Source: Mesorhizobium sp. ZC-5
GTDB lineage: Bacteria; Pseudomonadota; Alphaproteobacteria; Rhizobiales; Rhizobiaceae
Assembly: GCF_025753855.1 (NCBI RefSeq)
Contig: NZ_JAOWPT010000001.1
Span: forward strand, 62,001 to 126,000
Reading direction: 5' to 3'
DNA length: 64,000 bases
Shown here one piece after another: positions 12,164 through 20,208 of this stretch. The first letter of the stretch is position 1, and each line of letters begins with the position of its first letter. Under the pieces are notes generated by a model. It was not told the origin of the DNA, made no database searches, and was given only the letters and a program-made list of their open reading frames with translations. The position numbers were made by a program, and so were the translations under genes.

Positions 12164-12937
12164 ATGCACCAGCCGCTCGTCGCCGTTTCGACCGATGTCC
12201 GCCAGTTCGAAAACTACACCTGGCACGCTGCTCCGCAGCAGTATCTCGAGGCAGCACTCGCCACAGCCGGGGTGTTCCCGTTGCTGGTCCCCTCTTTCGG
12301 GGATCGTCTCGACCTCGACCAGTTGCTGGCCTCGGTCGACGGCGTCATGGTGACCGGTTCCAAATCCAACGTGCACCCTTCGCTTTATGGCGGCGATGCC
12401 AGCGAAGCCAATGGCCCGTACGATCCGGAGCGCGACGCCACCACATTGCCGCTGATCCGTAAGGCGATCGACTACGGCGTGCCGTTGCTGGCCATCTGCC
12501 GTGGTATCCAGGAGTTGAACGTGGCGCTGGGCGGTTCGCTCGCCACGGAAATCCAGGAGCGCGAAGGATCGCTCGATCACCGCGCTCCCCCCAGCGACAA
12601 GCAGGATGAACGATTTGCCATTCGCCAGACAGTCGCGATCAAGCCAGGCAGTTGCCTCGCCGGTGTGTTCGGGGCTGGCGAGATCAAGGTGAACTCGGTT
12701 CACCGGCAGGCCGTCGACCGGCTCGGCGCCCGCCTTCAGGTCGAGGCCGTCGCCGAAGACGGCACCGTGGAGGCTGTTTCCGTCAGGGACAGCCGCGCCT
12801 TTGCGGTCGGTGTGCAATGGCACCCGGAGTACTGGGCGAAGTCCGATGATGCATCGGCCAAGGTTTTCCGCGCATTCGGCGATGCGGCGCGTGCGCACGC
12901 GATGGCAAGGACGGGCGCCAGAACCGCCGCCGAATAG
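12164..12937 (+). CDS. Gamma-glutamyl-gamma-aminobutyrate hydrolase family protein (class I amidotransferase, PuuD-like)
   Basis: 257 residues, the normal length of the family. The class I glutamine-amidotransferase triad is visible: nucleophile Cys112 in AICRGIQELNV, then His220 and Glu222 in QWHPEY. Relatives cleave gamma-glutamyl amides, such as gamma-Glu-GABA in putrescine breakdown. No other putrescine gene is adjacent, though a PuuA-like ligase lies about 9 kb downstream. The name PuuD here is unrelated to the urate hydroxylase of the same name. Confidence 0.88.
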   Translation: MHQPLVAVSTDVRQFENYTWHAAPQQYLEAALATAGVFPLLVPSFGDRLDLDQLLASVDGVMVTGSKSNVHPSLYGGDASEANGPYDPERDATTLPLIRKAIDYGVPLLAICRGIQELNVALGGSLATEIQEREGSLDHRAPPSDKQDERFAIRQTVAIKPGSCLAGVFGAGEIKVNSVHRQAVDRLGARLQVEAVAEDGTVEAVSVRDSRAFAVGVQWHPEYWAKSDDASAKVFRAFGDAARAHAMARTGARTAAE

Positions 12938-12949
12938 ACTGCAGGCCGG

Positions 12950-13357
12950 TCAGTCGTCCGTGGCGAGCGAGATCAGGACCGATGCCGGCCGGAAGGACTC
13001 GTAGGCTATTCCATCCGCTTCGGCGAAGGTGACCAGTTCATCGGTGCCGTCGCGGCTGAAAACGACAATGCCGTCGTCGCGTTCCTGCCAGAACCGCACC
13101 TTGGAGAGCCCCGGCAGCAACCGCTCGCAATCCGGATCGGCTCGGACCGCGTAGGTTCCAGCGCCGGCTTCGGCTCCGCGCGAAAGGCGGCAGGCACGAT
13201 CGTTCGCCGACCGGAGCCGGTAGCTCTCCGTGTCCACACTGGCTTTCGCCGCCGGCGCGATCATTGAGGCAACACCCGTTTCGGGCGGTTTTCCCTTCGC
13301 CACGACGGCCACGCCGAACGCAAGACCAACGGCAACAACTGCCGGAAAAAGATTCAT
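12950..13357 (-). CDS. Small exported protein, possible AprI/Inh-type protease inhibitor domain
   Basis: 135 residues from an ATG with a strong GAGGGGG site. The N-terminus MNLFPAVVAVGLAFGVAVV is a signal peptide or anchor. The rest has a spaced pair of cysteines (near ACRLSRG and DCERLL), RFWQERDDGIVVFSRDG and a closing YESFRPASVLISL, a pattern that resembles the lipocalin-like AprI/Inh/Omp19 inhibitors. The match is by eye and moderate. It is convergent with the PuuD-like gene, 12 bases away. Confidence 0.6.
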   Translation of the reverse strand: MNLFPAVVAVGLAFGVAVVAKGKPPETGVASMIAPAAKASVDTESYRLRSANDRACRLSRGAEAGAGTYAVRADPDCERLLPGLSKVRFWQERDDGIVVFSRDGTDELVTFAEADGIAYESFRPASVLISLATDD

Positions 13358-13464
13358 GTTTGCCCCCTCAGGCCGAAGAATGCCGCAGGGGGACGATGCC
13401 GCCACAGGCCTTAAGGGCGCATTAACGACAAAAGGCAAATTTTCGCAGCAATCTCAACGATCGG

Positions 13465-14445
13465 CTAACGCTGTTTCGCCGCGACATGGGCGGTTTCCGG
13501 AACCGGCGTCAGCGGGCGCCCTGAGCCGAACCACGACACGAGATTGTCGGCGACAAGGTCGGCCATGGCTTCGCGCGTATGAACCGAGGCCGAACCGACA
13601 TGCGGCAGAAGGCTGGTGTTGGGAGCATCGAGCAATGCCTGCGGCACGTTCGGCTCATTGGCGAATACGTCGAGCCCGGCCGCCCGGATCGTTCCATCGG
13701 CCAGTGCTTTGGCAAGTGCTGCCTCATCCACCGTGCTGCCGCGCCCGATATTAACGAAAACACCGTTCGGGCCCAGCGCTTCGAGCACCTTCGCGTTCAC
13801 CGCCTTCTCCGTGGCGGCACCGCCAGGCGCGACCGAGATCAGCGTGTCGACCGCTTCCGCCAAGCCAAGCAAAGTCGGGTGATACTCGTAGCCGACACTC
13901 TCGACCCGGCTGCGGTTGTGATAGGCCACCGGCAGTCCGAACGCCTCCAGCCGGCGGGCAATGGCAAGACCGATGCGGCCCATGCCGAAAATACCGGCCC
14001 GGCGCCCGCGCAACGTCGTCCCGGTCAGCGGATATGCCCCATCGCGGACCCAGCGCCCTTCCCGCAGCCAGCTTTCCGCCCTGGGCAATTCGCGCACTGT
14101 GTTCAGAAGCAGCCCGAGAGCGGTGTCGGCCACCTCTTCGGTCAGCACGTCCGGTGTATTGGTGACCATGACGCCCTTCTTGCCGGCATGCTTTGCGTCC
14201 ACTGCATCATAGCCGACACCGAAGTTGGCGATGATCTCGAGTTTCGGCAGGGCGTCGATGAAGGCAGCGTTTATCGCCGTCATTGCGGCGATGCCGCGCA
14301 CGCTGCCCGCCATGTCATCGGTGACGAATTTCGGATCGGCACGGTCGACGCGAACCATGCGGAAAGCCCCGTCCACGCGCTTGGCCGCATGTTCATGCAG
14401 CTTTCCCGGTACAAGGATGGTCACGGCGCTGTTGTCGCTGGTCAT
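13465..14445 (-). CDS. D-isomer-specific 2-hydroxyacid dehydrogenase (glyoxylate/hydroxypyruvate reductase type)
   Basis: 326 residues. NAD(P)-binding motif GMGRIG in the middle, the catalytic Arg in NIGRGSTVDE, and the catalytic His in LLPHVGSAS are all present, as is the conserved NFGVGYDAVD. The family reduces small 2-oxo acids such as glyoxylate and hydroxypyruvate to the D-hydroxy acid. It is a single gene. It may be relevant that the window also encodes a glyoxylate-producing ureide pathway and glycerate kinase, but these are more than 11 kb away. Confidence 0.9.
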   Translation of the reverse strand: MTSDNSAVTILVPGKLHEHAAKRVDGAFRMVRVDRADPKFVTDDMAGSVRGIAAMTAINAAFIDALPKLEIIANFGVGYDAVDAKHAGKKGVMVTNTPDVLTEEVADTALGLLLNTVRELPRAESWLREGRWVRDGAYPLTGTTLRGRRAGIFGMGRIGLAIARRLEAFGLPVAYHNRSRVESVGYEYHPTLLGLAEAVDTLISVAPGGAATEKAVNAKVLEALGPNGVFVNIGRGSTVDEAALAKALADGTIRAAGLDVFANEPNVPQALLDAPNTSLLPHVGSASVHTREAMADLVADNLVSWFGSGRPLTPVPETAHVAAKQR

Positions 14446-14656
14446 GATGATGAAACTTTCCGGACGTTTCGAGATAGAGGGGCCTGAGACGGCCGGATAG
14501 CGGTATCGTGAAGACCACCGCTCGCCTTCCCGTCATTGACGGAAAAATCCGGCCGCCGGATCGGAGAGAGATCGCCAGGATCACCCACCCAATCACTGCG
14601 GGGAATTCTAGCAACTGACGGCGCGGTTGCAAATCTCAACTGTCCGACAATCGTGC

Positions 14657-15679
14657 TTAGCCGCGCTCCACCGGCTTGCCTGTCGACTGGCGTACATGCA
14701 GTTCCGGCTTGATGAGTTCCTGGCTGGCGCGCACCGTGGCACCGTTGAGCCGGTCGAGCAGCACGCGCGCCGCGCGGCGCCCGACTTCACGCTGTCCGTT
14801 CCAGACGGTGGTCAGCGCCGGCGTGGCAATCGCCGCTTCCTCGAGGTCGTCATAGCCGGTCACCGAGACATCGACGCCTGGAACAAGCCCGGCGCGCGCG
14901 ATGCCGTTCATCAGCCCGATCGCCACCAGATCGTTCCAGCAGACGGCAGCGGTCGGTTTGTCCTTCAGCGCCAGAAACTGTCCAGAGGATTCGAAACCGG
15001 CCTGCTTGGTGCGCGGGCCGGGAATGCGCCAGTGCGGCTTGACCTCCAGTCCGGCGGCTTCCATCGCCACGACATAGCCCTGGTAGCGGTCGCGGCCGGT
15101 CGACGTCTGGTCGGTGCCGCCGATCATCGCGATTCGGCGATGGCCGAGCGAGATGAGGTGATTGGTGGCGAGCCCCATCCCGTAGGAATCATCGCCGCGA
15201 AATACCGGGACGTCGGCGCCCTCGACCGAGCGCGCGATAAGCACCGCCGGCAACCCGTTCTCTTCCGCCATCTTGATGTCTTCCGGCGGCGTGCCGATCG
15301 CCGGCGACATGATCACGCCGTCGGCGCCAAGCTGCAGCAGCGTGTCGATGAAGGTTCGCTGCTTTTCCAGTTGATCGTAGTGGTTGGAAAGGATGAAGGT
15401 CTGCCGGCTGCGGTCGAGTTCGGTCTCGATCGACCGCAATATCTCGGCAAAGAACGGGTTCATGATGTCGTGGACCACGACGCCGACGATCCCGGACCGC
15501 GATGTCCTCAGGCTGGCGGCACGGCGATTGTAGATATAGCCGATGGTGCGGGCATGATCCTTGATGCGGTCGCGTGTGGCGTCGGCGACCAGCGGGCTGT
15601 CGCGCAGGGCCAGCGAAACCGTCGCCGTTGAGACGCCCAGCGCGTCCGCAATGGTGGAAAGCTTGATCTTCTGTGCCAG
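14657..15679 (-). CDS. LacI-family transcriptional regulator, apparent CTG start
   Basis: 340 residues, a normal LacI length: a helix-turn-helix at residues 5-25 (KLSTIADALGVSTATVSLAL), hinge, then a periplasmic-binding-like sensor domain. Between the upstream in-frame TAA and residue 68 there is no ATG, GTG or TTG in this frame. The only well-placed start is CTG at 15679, six bases after GGAGGG, giving MAQKIKLSTIAD, which is what LacI N-termini look like. A start at the internal GTG (15478) would delete the whole DNA-binding domain. The regulated sugar is unknown; the neighbouring EamA gene is 68 bases upstream on the same strand. Confidence 0.85.
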   Translation of the reverse strand: MAQKIKLSTIADALGVSTATVSLALRDSPLVADATRDRIKDHARTIGYIYNRRAASLRTSRSGIVGVVVHDIMNPFFAEILRSIETELDRSRQTFILSNHYDQLEKQRTFIDTLLQLGADGVIMSPAIGTPPEDIKMAEENGLPAVLIARSVEGADVPVFRGDDSYGMGLATNHLISLGHRRIAMIGGTDQTSTGRDRYQGYVVAMEAAGLEVKPHWRIPGPRTKQAGFESSGQFLALKDKPTAAVCWNDLVAIGLMNGIARAGLVPGVDVSVTGYDDLEEAAIATPALTTVWNGQREVGRRAARVLLDRLNGATVRASQELIKPELHVRQSTGKPVERG

Positions 15680-15703
15680 TGTGCACCCTCCAACGACAGC
15701 CGA

Positions 15704-15718
15704 TTTAAACTGTTTAAA
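15704..15718. promoter_or_regulatory. LacI-type operator palindrome
   Basis: TTTAAAC-T-GTTTAAA is a perfect 15-base palindrome, and the flanks GCCGA and ATCGGC extend it with a one-base offset. Its centre lies 32 bases upstream of the LacI start codon, between that gene and the EamA gene, so it probably serves autoregulation. LacI-family operators are palindromes of this size. Confidence 0.6.
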
Positions 15719-15747
15719 ATCGGCTTATGCCACCGGCGCACCAGAAA

Positions 15748-16689
15748 TCAAAGCTTTTTTGCCAGCTCCTCGTCCTCGGCATTCGGCGCCGAACGGCTCT
15801 TCAGCCGCAGCCGGTGCTCGCGGTGGACGATATAGAGGCCGCTCGCCACGATGATGGCTGCTCCGCCAAGCGTATAGCGGTCTGGAAGCTGGTCGAAGAT
15901 CACGTAGCCGAAGAAGATCATCCAGACCATCTGGAGGTAAGGGTAAGGCGCCAGCGCGGAGGTCGTCGCCTGCTGGTAGGCCTTGATCAGCAGCCAGTGG
16001 CCGAACCCGCCATAGAAGCCCAGCGACAGCAGGATGATCCACTGCCACGGGGATTCGGGCATCGACGCCGTTGCCGGAACCACCGGCAGCATCAGGATCA
16101 CCGGCGCCAGCGCCGAATAGAAGATCAGGCTTTCCGGTGTCTCCCGCGCGCCCATCGAGCGTGTCATGATCACATAGAAAGAGTAGCTGAGCATCGAGCA
16201 AAGCGCATAGACGTGGCCGATTTCGAAGCTGGCCACGCCGGGCCGCGTGATCACCAGCACTCCGACGAACCCGGCGGCGATTGCCAGCCAGCGCCGCCAA
16301 CCCGCCCATTCACCAAGCAGCGGCCCAGCCAGGGCGGTGATCACCATCGGCGAGAAGAAGAAGATCGACATCGTCTGCGCCAGCTGCAGCGTATCGAGGG
16401 CGAAGAAGTTGAAAAGCGTCGATCCGAACAGGAAGCCGGCGCGCAGGATCTGCAGCGGCAGGCTCTCGGCCCGCAGCATCCTCATATCCGTCCACGGACG
16501 GAACAGCACGACGAAGAGCGCGACATGCACGGCAAACCGCATCCAGGAGACGAATGGAGCCGCCATGCCGCCAAGCACCAGATATTTGGCGGTTGCGTCG
16601 AGAAAAGAGAACAAAAGCCCGGCGCCAAGCACCAGCAGGATTGCCGAAACAGGCGTTGCGGTGTCTGGAGAACTGTTTTGGGCGCTCAC
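15748..16689 (-). CDS. EamA/DMT-family transporter
   Basis: 313 residues with ten hydrophobic segments in two similar halves (two EamA domains), typical of drug/metabolite exporters. The second half includes the conserved PYPYLQMVWMIFFGYVIFDQLPD region. Starts at GTG; no good ribosome site is visible. The C-terminal tail is short and charged. The substrate cannot be told from sequence. Its transcript may run on into the LacI gene. Confidence 0.88.
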   Translation of the reverse strand: MSAQNSSPDTATPVSAILLVLGAGLLFSFLDATAKYLVLGGMAAPFVSWMRFAVHVALFVVLFRPWTDMRMLRAESLPLQILRAGFLFGSTLFNFFALDTLQLAQTMSIFFFSPMVITALAGPLLGEWAGWRRWLAIAAGFVGVLVITRPGVASFEIGHVYALCSMLSYSFYVIMTRSMGARETPESLIFYSALAPVILMLPVVPATASMPESPWQWIILLSLGFYGGFGHWLLIKAYQQATTSALAPYPYLQMVWMIFFGYVIFDQLPDRYTLGGAAIIVASGLYIVHREHRLRLKSRSAPNAEDEELAKKL

Positions 16690-16778
16690 GAATACGAGGT
16701 CCGTATGCCGGCTGCGGTCTGTCGCTTCTTGGCGGCTCCGGACCGAAGCCGCAAGCCAGAAAGCACTGGGCCAGCCGG

Positions 16779-17249
16779 CTATTCTTCCGCTTCGACCTCT
16801 TCGTCGATCTCAAAAGCCTGGCCGTTGGAGAGATTGGCCTCTACCCGCGAGAGCAATTTGGACAGCGCTTTCTGGTCTTTCTTGTCGAGGCCCTTCAGCG
16901 CCTGTTTCTCAGTCTTGCGTACCGATTTCTCGATCGACTTGATGGCTTCAAGACCCTTTTCGGTGAGGAAGATATGCGCCTGCCGTGCGTCGGATTCGGA
17001 AGCCCGTTTGTCGAGAAAACCCTGCACCTGCAAGCGGTTGATCGTCTTGGTGATGGTCGGCGGCCTGACCCCGAGACGCCCCGCAAGCTGGCCCGGCGTC
17101 TGCCCGTCCTCATGATCGAGCGCCAGCATGATCTGGTCCTGCCCTGCATAGAATCCGTGATTGAGGAGCCGCGCCGCAAGCGCCGTCCTGGAAAGCCGCG
17201 CAGCCGACTGCAGCCGGCTCATCGTTGCACCCTTGTCTGCCTTGGCCAT
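16779..17249 (-). CDS. MarR-family transcriptional regulator
   Basis: 156 residues starting at an ATG behind GGAGGAGG. The winged-helix core is clear: TPGQLAGRLGVRPPTITKTINRLQ as recognition helices and DARQAHIFLTEKG as the wing. The C-terminal end is acidic (DEEVEAEE). MarR proteins are dimeric repressors released by small ligands. It is divergent from the COG0523 gene and upstream, on the same strand, of the EamA exporter (89 bases away), either of which could be its target. Confidence 0.92.
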   Translation of the reverse strand: MAKADKGATMSRLQSAARLSRTALAARLLNHGFYAGQDQIMLALDHEDGQTPGQLAGRLGVRPPTITKTINRLQVQGFLDKRASESDARQAHIFLTEKGLEAIKSIEKSVRKTEKQALKGLDKKDQKALSKLLSRVEANLSNGQAFEIDEEVEAEE

Positions 17250-17557
17250 CGATACCCTCCTCCGACGAACCGGCGACTGCCGAACCTTAGCCGCCCCAGC
17301 CGGTTTGGCAATCGCAATTGCTGTTTGGCCGGCTCGCATAAAGGTTTGCCGGCAATCGACGGTGTTCACCGGCTAGCTAATGCCAGAGATGCATTTCAAT
17401 TAGATGACAAACAAAACCGAGACGACTTAGAGGCGAGCTGAAGTCCCTTACACGCGCCCCACTGGCCCAAGATTCGTGCGGTTTTCGCGCGTGCAAAAGC
17501 CATGCCGGCATCCTATATGAAGCCATCACCAAGACTTCCGACCTTGAAGGTGCATCG
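17250..17557. other. Divergent intergenic region, MarR / COG0523 genes
   Basis: 308 bases without a gene. It must contain both promoters. I looked for a Zur-type TGTTATA dyad, expected for zinc-related COG0523 genes, and did not find a convincing one. A small palindrome GCAATTGC and nearby GGCAAT/TTGGCC elements lie on the MarR side. The COG0523 gene has a GAAGG ribosome site seven bases from its ATG. Confidence 0.5.
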
Positions 17558-18613
17558 ATGAGCGAAGCGCAGACCCAGATTCCCGTGACCGTTCTGACCG
17601 GCTATCTCGGCTCCGGCAAGACCACGCTGTTGAACCGGATCCTCTCGGAAAACCATGGCAAGCGTTACGCCGTCATCGTCAACGAATTCGGCGAAATCGG
17701 CATCGACAACGACCTGATCGTGGAATCCGACGAAGAAATCTACGAAATGAACAATGGCTGCGTTTGCTGCACGGTGCGCGGCGACCTGATTCGTGTCGTC
17801 GAAGGCCTGATGCGCCGGCCAGGCCGTTTCGACGCGATCGTCGTCGAGACCACCGGCCTTGCCGACCCGGTGCCGGTCGCACAGACCTTCTTCATGGACG
17901 ACGATGTGCGCTCCAAGACCAAGCTCGACGCGGTGGTGGCGCTGGTCGATGCCAAACATCTGCCGCTGCGCCTCAAGGACAGCCGCGAGGCCGAGGACCA
18001 GATCGCTTTCGCCGACGTCGTGGTGCTGAACAAGACCGACCTCGTCGACGACGAGGAGTTGCGCAGCGTCGAGGCGACGATCCGTGCCATCAACCCGGCG
18101 GCAAAGATCCACCGGACCGAGCGGGCCGGCGTGGCGCTCGACCAGGTGCTCGACCGCGGCGCCTTCGACCTCTCCCGCGCCCTGGAGAACGATCCGCATT
18201 TCCTCGAGGCTCACGACCACGACCATGACCATGACCATGAATGTGGTCCGGACTGCGACCACGATCATCATCATGATCATCACCATCACGACCACGGCGT
18301 TTCGCCGATCCACGACGTGACGGTGCAATCGGTGTCGCTTCGCGGCGGTGAGATGGACTCGAAGAAATTCTTCCCCTGGATCGAAAAGATCACCCAGGCC
18401 GAAGGGCCGAACATCCTGCGCCTCAAAGGCATCATCGCCTTCAAGGACGACCCGGACCGCTACGTCATCCAGGGTGTCCACATGATCATCGAGGGCGACC
18501 ACCAGCGCGCCTGGAAGGACGGCGAAAATCACGACAGCCGTCTCGTCTTCATCGGCCGCGAGCTCGATGCGGAAAAGCTGAAGCGCACCTTCGAAGCCTG
18601 CCAGGCGGCCTGA
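17558..18613 (+). CDS. COG0523 (CobW-type) metal-chaperone GTPase with histidine-rich loop
   Basis: 351 residues. Walker A is GYLGSGKTT (residues 15-23), the metal site signature GCVCC is at 67-71, and the guanine motif NKTDL follows. Residues about 218-246 form a metal-binding stretch with over a dozen His and Asp (repeated HDHD and HHDH with one CGPDC). The C-terminal CobW_C domain ends at the stop. Such proteins deliver zinc or other divalent metals, and many are induced under zinc starvation. The WD40 gene begins 7 bases later, so they form one operon. Confidence 0.94.
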   Translation: MSEAQTQIPVTVLTGYLGSGKTTLLNRILSENHGKRYAVIVNEFGEIGIDNDLIVESDEEIYEMNNGCVCCTVRGDLIRVVEGLMRRPGRFDAIVVETTGLADPVPVAQTFFMDDDVRSKTKLDAVVALVDAKHLPLRLKDSREAEDQIAFADVVVLNKTDLVDDEELRSVEATIRAINPAAKIHRTERAGVALDQVLDRGAFDLSRALENDPHFLEAHDHDHDHDHECGPDCDHDHHHDHHHHDHGVSPIHDVTVQSVSLRGGEMDSKKFFPWIEKITQAEGPNILRLKGIIAFKDDPDRYVIQGVHMIIEGDHQRAWKDGENHDSRLVFIGRELDAEKLKRTFEACQAA

Positions 18614-18620
18614 CCAAAGC

Positions 18621-19595
18621 ATGCCCACAGTCGCTCCTCTCGATCTCGACGGACATTGCGTCGCAGCAACCTTCGTCGCCGATGTCCCGCATTTCGCGCT
18701 GGCCGACGGCCACGTCCACCGGCTCGACCACGGCCACAAATCGGAGAAGGTTCACGACGGACTGCTCGCCGCCACGACTGATCTGGCTTCTTCCCGCCTC
18801 GTCACCGGCGGCGAGGACGGCAAGGTCTGCTCGACCAAGGCGGACGGGACCAGCGAGACGCTCGCCGAACTTGGCCGCAAGTGGATCACCTCGGTCGCCT
18901 GCGGCCCCCAAGGCGCCATCGCCTACGCCTCCGGGCGCAACGCCTATGTGCGTTTCGCCGACGGCAAGGTGAAGGAATTCGTCCATCCGCGCTCCGTCGA
19001 AGGCATCGCTTTCTCGCCCAAGGGCATGCGCATCGGCGTCGCCCGTTACAATGGCGCGACGCTGCATTTTCCCGCCGCCGACGGCAAGCCGACCGAACTC
19101 GAATGGGCGGGCGCCCACACCGGCATCACATTCTCGCCGGATGGCAATTTCCTGGTCACCACCATGCAGGAAAACGCCTTGCACGGCTGGAAGCTGGTCG
19201 ACGGCAAGCACATGCGCATGTCAGGCTATCCGGCCAAGGTGAAATCCATGTCGTGGAGCGCCAAGGGCAAGTGGCTGGCGAGTTCCGGCGCGCCGGCGGC
19301 CATCGTCTGGCCGTTCCAGAGCAAGGACGGTCCGATGGGCAAGGCGCCGCTCGAACTCGGCACCCGCGGCAACATGATGGTCAGCGCGGTCGCCTGCCAT
19401 TCCGCCGACGACATCGCCGCGATCGGTTACGCAGACGGTATGGTTCTGGCTGCCCGCTTCGCCGACCAGAAGGAGGTGCTGTTGCGCCGTCCCGGCAAGG
19501 GCGCCATCACCTCGATGGCCTGGGACAAGGAAGGCCGCCGCGTCGTCTTCGGCTCGGAAAGCGGCGATTGCGGCGTCATCGACATCGCTGGCTAG
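18621..19595 (+). CDS. WD40-repeat protein, COG0523 partner
   Basis: 324 residues composed of degenerate WD40 blades, recognisable from units such as VEGIAFSPKGMRIGVARYNG and HTGITFSPDGNFLVTT. No signal peptide, so cytosolic. The 7-base gap after the COG0523 gene implies co-expression. WD40 proteins are scaffolds, so a role as docking partner for the metal chaperone is a reasonable inference but not shown. The first 45 residues are rich in His and Asp (HVHRLDHGH), which might bind metal. Confidence 0.85.
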   Translation: MPTVAPLDLDGHCVAATFVADVPHFALADGHVHRLDHGHKSEKVHDGLLAATTDLASSRLVTGGEDGKVCSTKADGTSETLAELGRKWITSVACGPQGAIAYASGRNAYVRFADGKVKEFVHPRSVEGIAFSPKGMRIGVARYNGATLHFPAADGKPTELEWAGAHTGITFSPDGNFLVTTMQENALHGWKLVDGKHMRMSGYPAKVKSMSWSAKGKWLASSGAPAAIVWPFQSKDGPMGKAPLELGTRGNMMVSAVACHSADDIAAIGYADGMVLAARFADQKEVLLRRPGKGAITSMAWDKEGRRVVFGSESGDCGVIDIAG

Positions 19596-19623
19596 TAACC
19601 GCCAGCCGGCGATCCGCCAAATC

Positions 19624-20070
19624 TCATTCGACGCCGCAGGAAATTTTGCCGGTATGGGTGACCGTGCTGCCCTGCCCGTTGTTGGCGCCGCCGTCGTGCG
19701 CTGTGTAGGTGTACGTGCCGTCATAGGCGATGTCGTCGCCGGCCGCCTTTGTCAGGATGGCGATTTCGACTGATCCGAAGATCTCGGTATCGCGCTCCCG
19801 ATAGAGCACCATGTTGAGGTCGTCGCCGTAAGACCAGTACTGCGGAAGGTTGGCGCCGTCGAACGCGATCTTGCGCAGGTCCTCCCCGATCGTGGCATCC
19901 TCGATTTCGGCCGATGCACGGAAATTGAAGACCGGGGAACCCATTCCACGGGTCACCCCGCTCTGGATATTGATCTTCACCGGTCCGCCGACATTGTCGC
20001 ACCAGAGCCCGCCTGATGCGTGCGCCGGCGCGGCAGAAGCCAAAGCGGCGGCAAGAATGATGATGCGCAT
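19624..20070 (-). CDS. Small secreted protein of unknown function
   Basis: 148 residues from an ATG behind AAGGGGG. A classic signal peptide MRIIILAAALASAAPAHA ends in an AxA site. The mature protein has two cysteines (near GLWCDN and at KISCGVE) that may form a disulphide, and a Tyr/Thr-rich stretch DGTYTYTAHDGG. I recognise no family. It is convergent with the WD40 gene, with 28 bases between. Confidence 0.75.
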   Translation of the reverse strand: MRIIILAAALASAAPAHASGGLWCDNVGGPVKINIQSGVTRGMGSPVFNFRASAEIEDATIGEDLRKIAFDGANLPQYWSYGDDLNMVLYRERDTEIFGSVEIAILTKAAGDDIAYDGTYTYTAHDGGANNGQGSTVTHTGKISCGVE

Positions 20071-20208
20071 TTGACCCCCTTTGCGCGTGGACGCGCCATA
20101 AACAGCGCGGCTAGTGTGAGGAGTCAACAGGCTGCGGAGCGGGTCGCGCGAGCGCCGAGTTGCCTTGCGGGCCGCCGATTGGCTAGACAGGTCACAAAGG
20201 GGGCAATC

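Noticed and set aside
15189-15686. A frame with GTG start (MHTGTEDQ) at the LacI locus
   Set aside because: It is out of frame with the helix-turn-helix of the LacI protein and has no domain; the CTG start fits the protein much better.
17250-17557. A Zur box before the COG0523 gene
   Set aside because: No TGTTATA-type dyad could be found; only weak palindromes are present.
17513-18739. A 408-codon frame opposite the COG0523 gene with a Met/Val/Ile run
   Set aside because: The run is the complement of the His-rich loop; not a gene.
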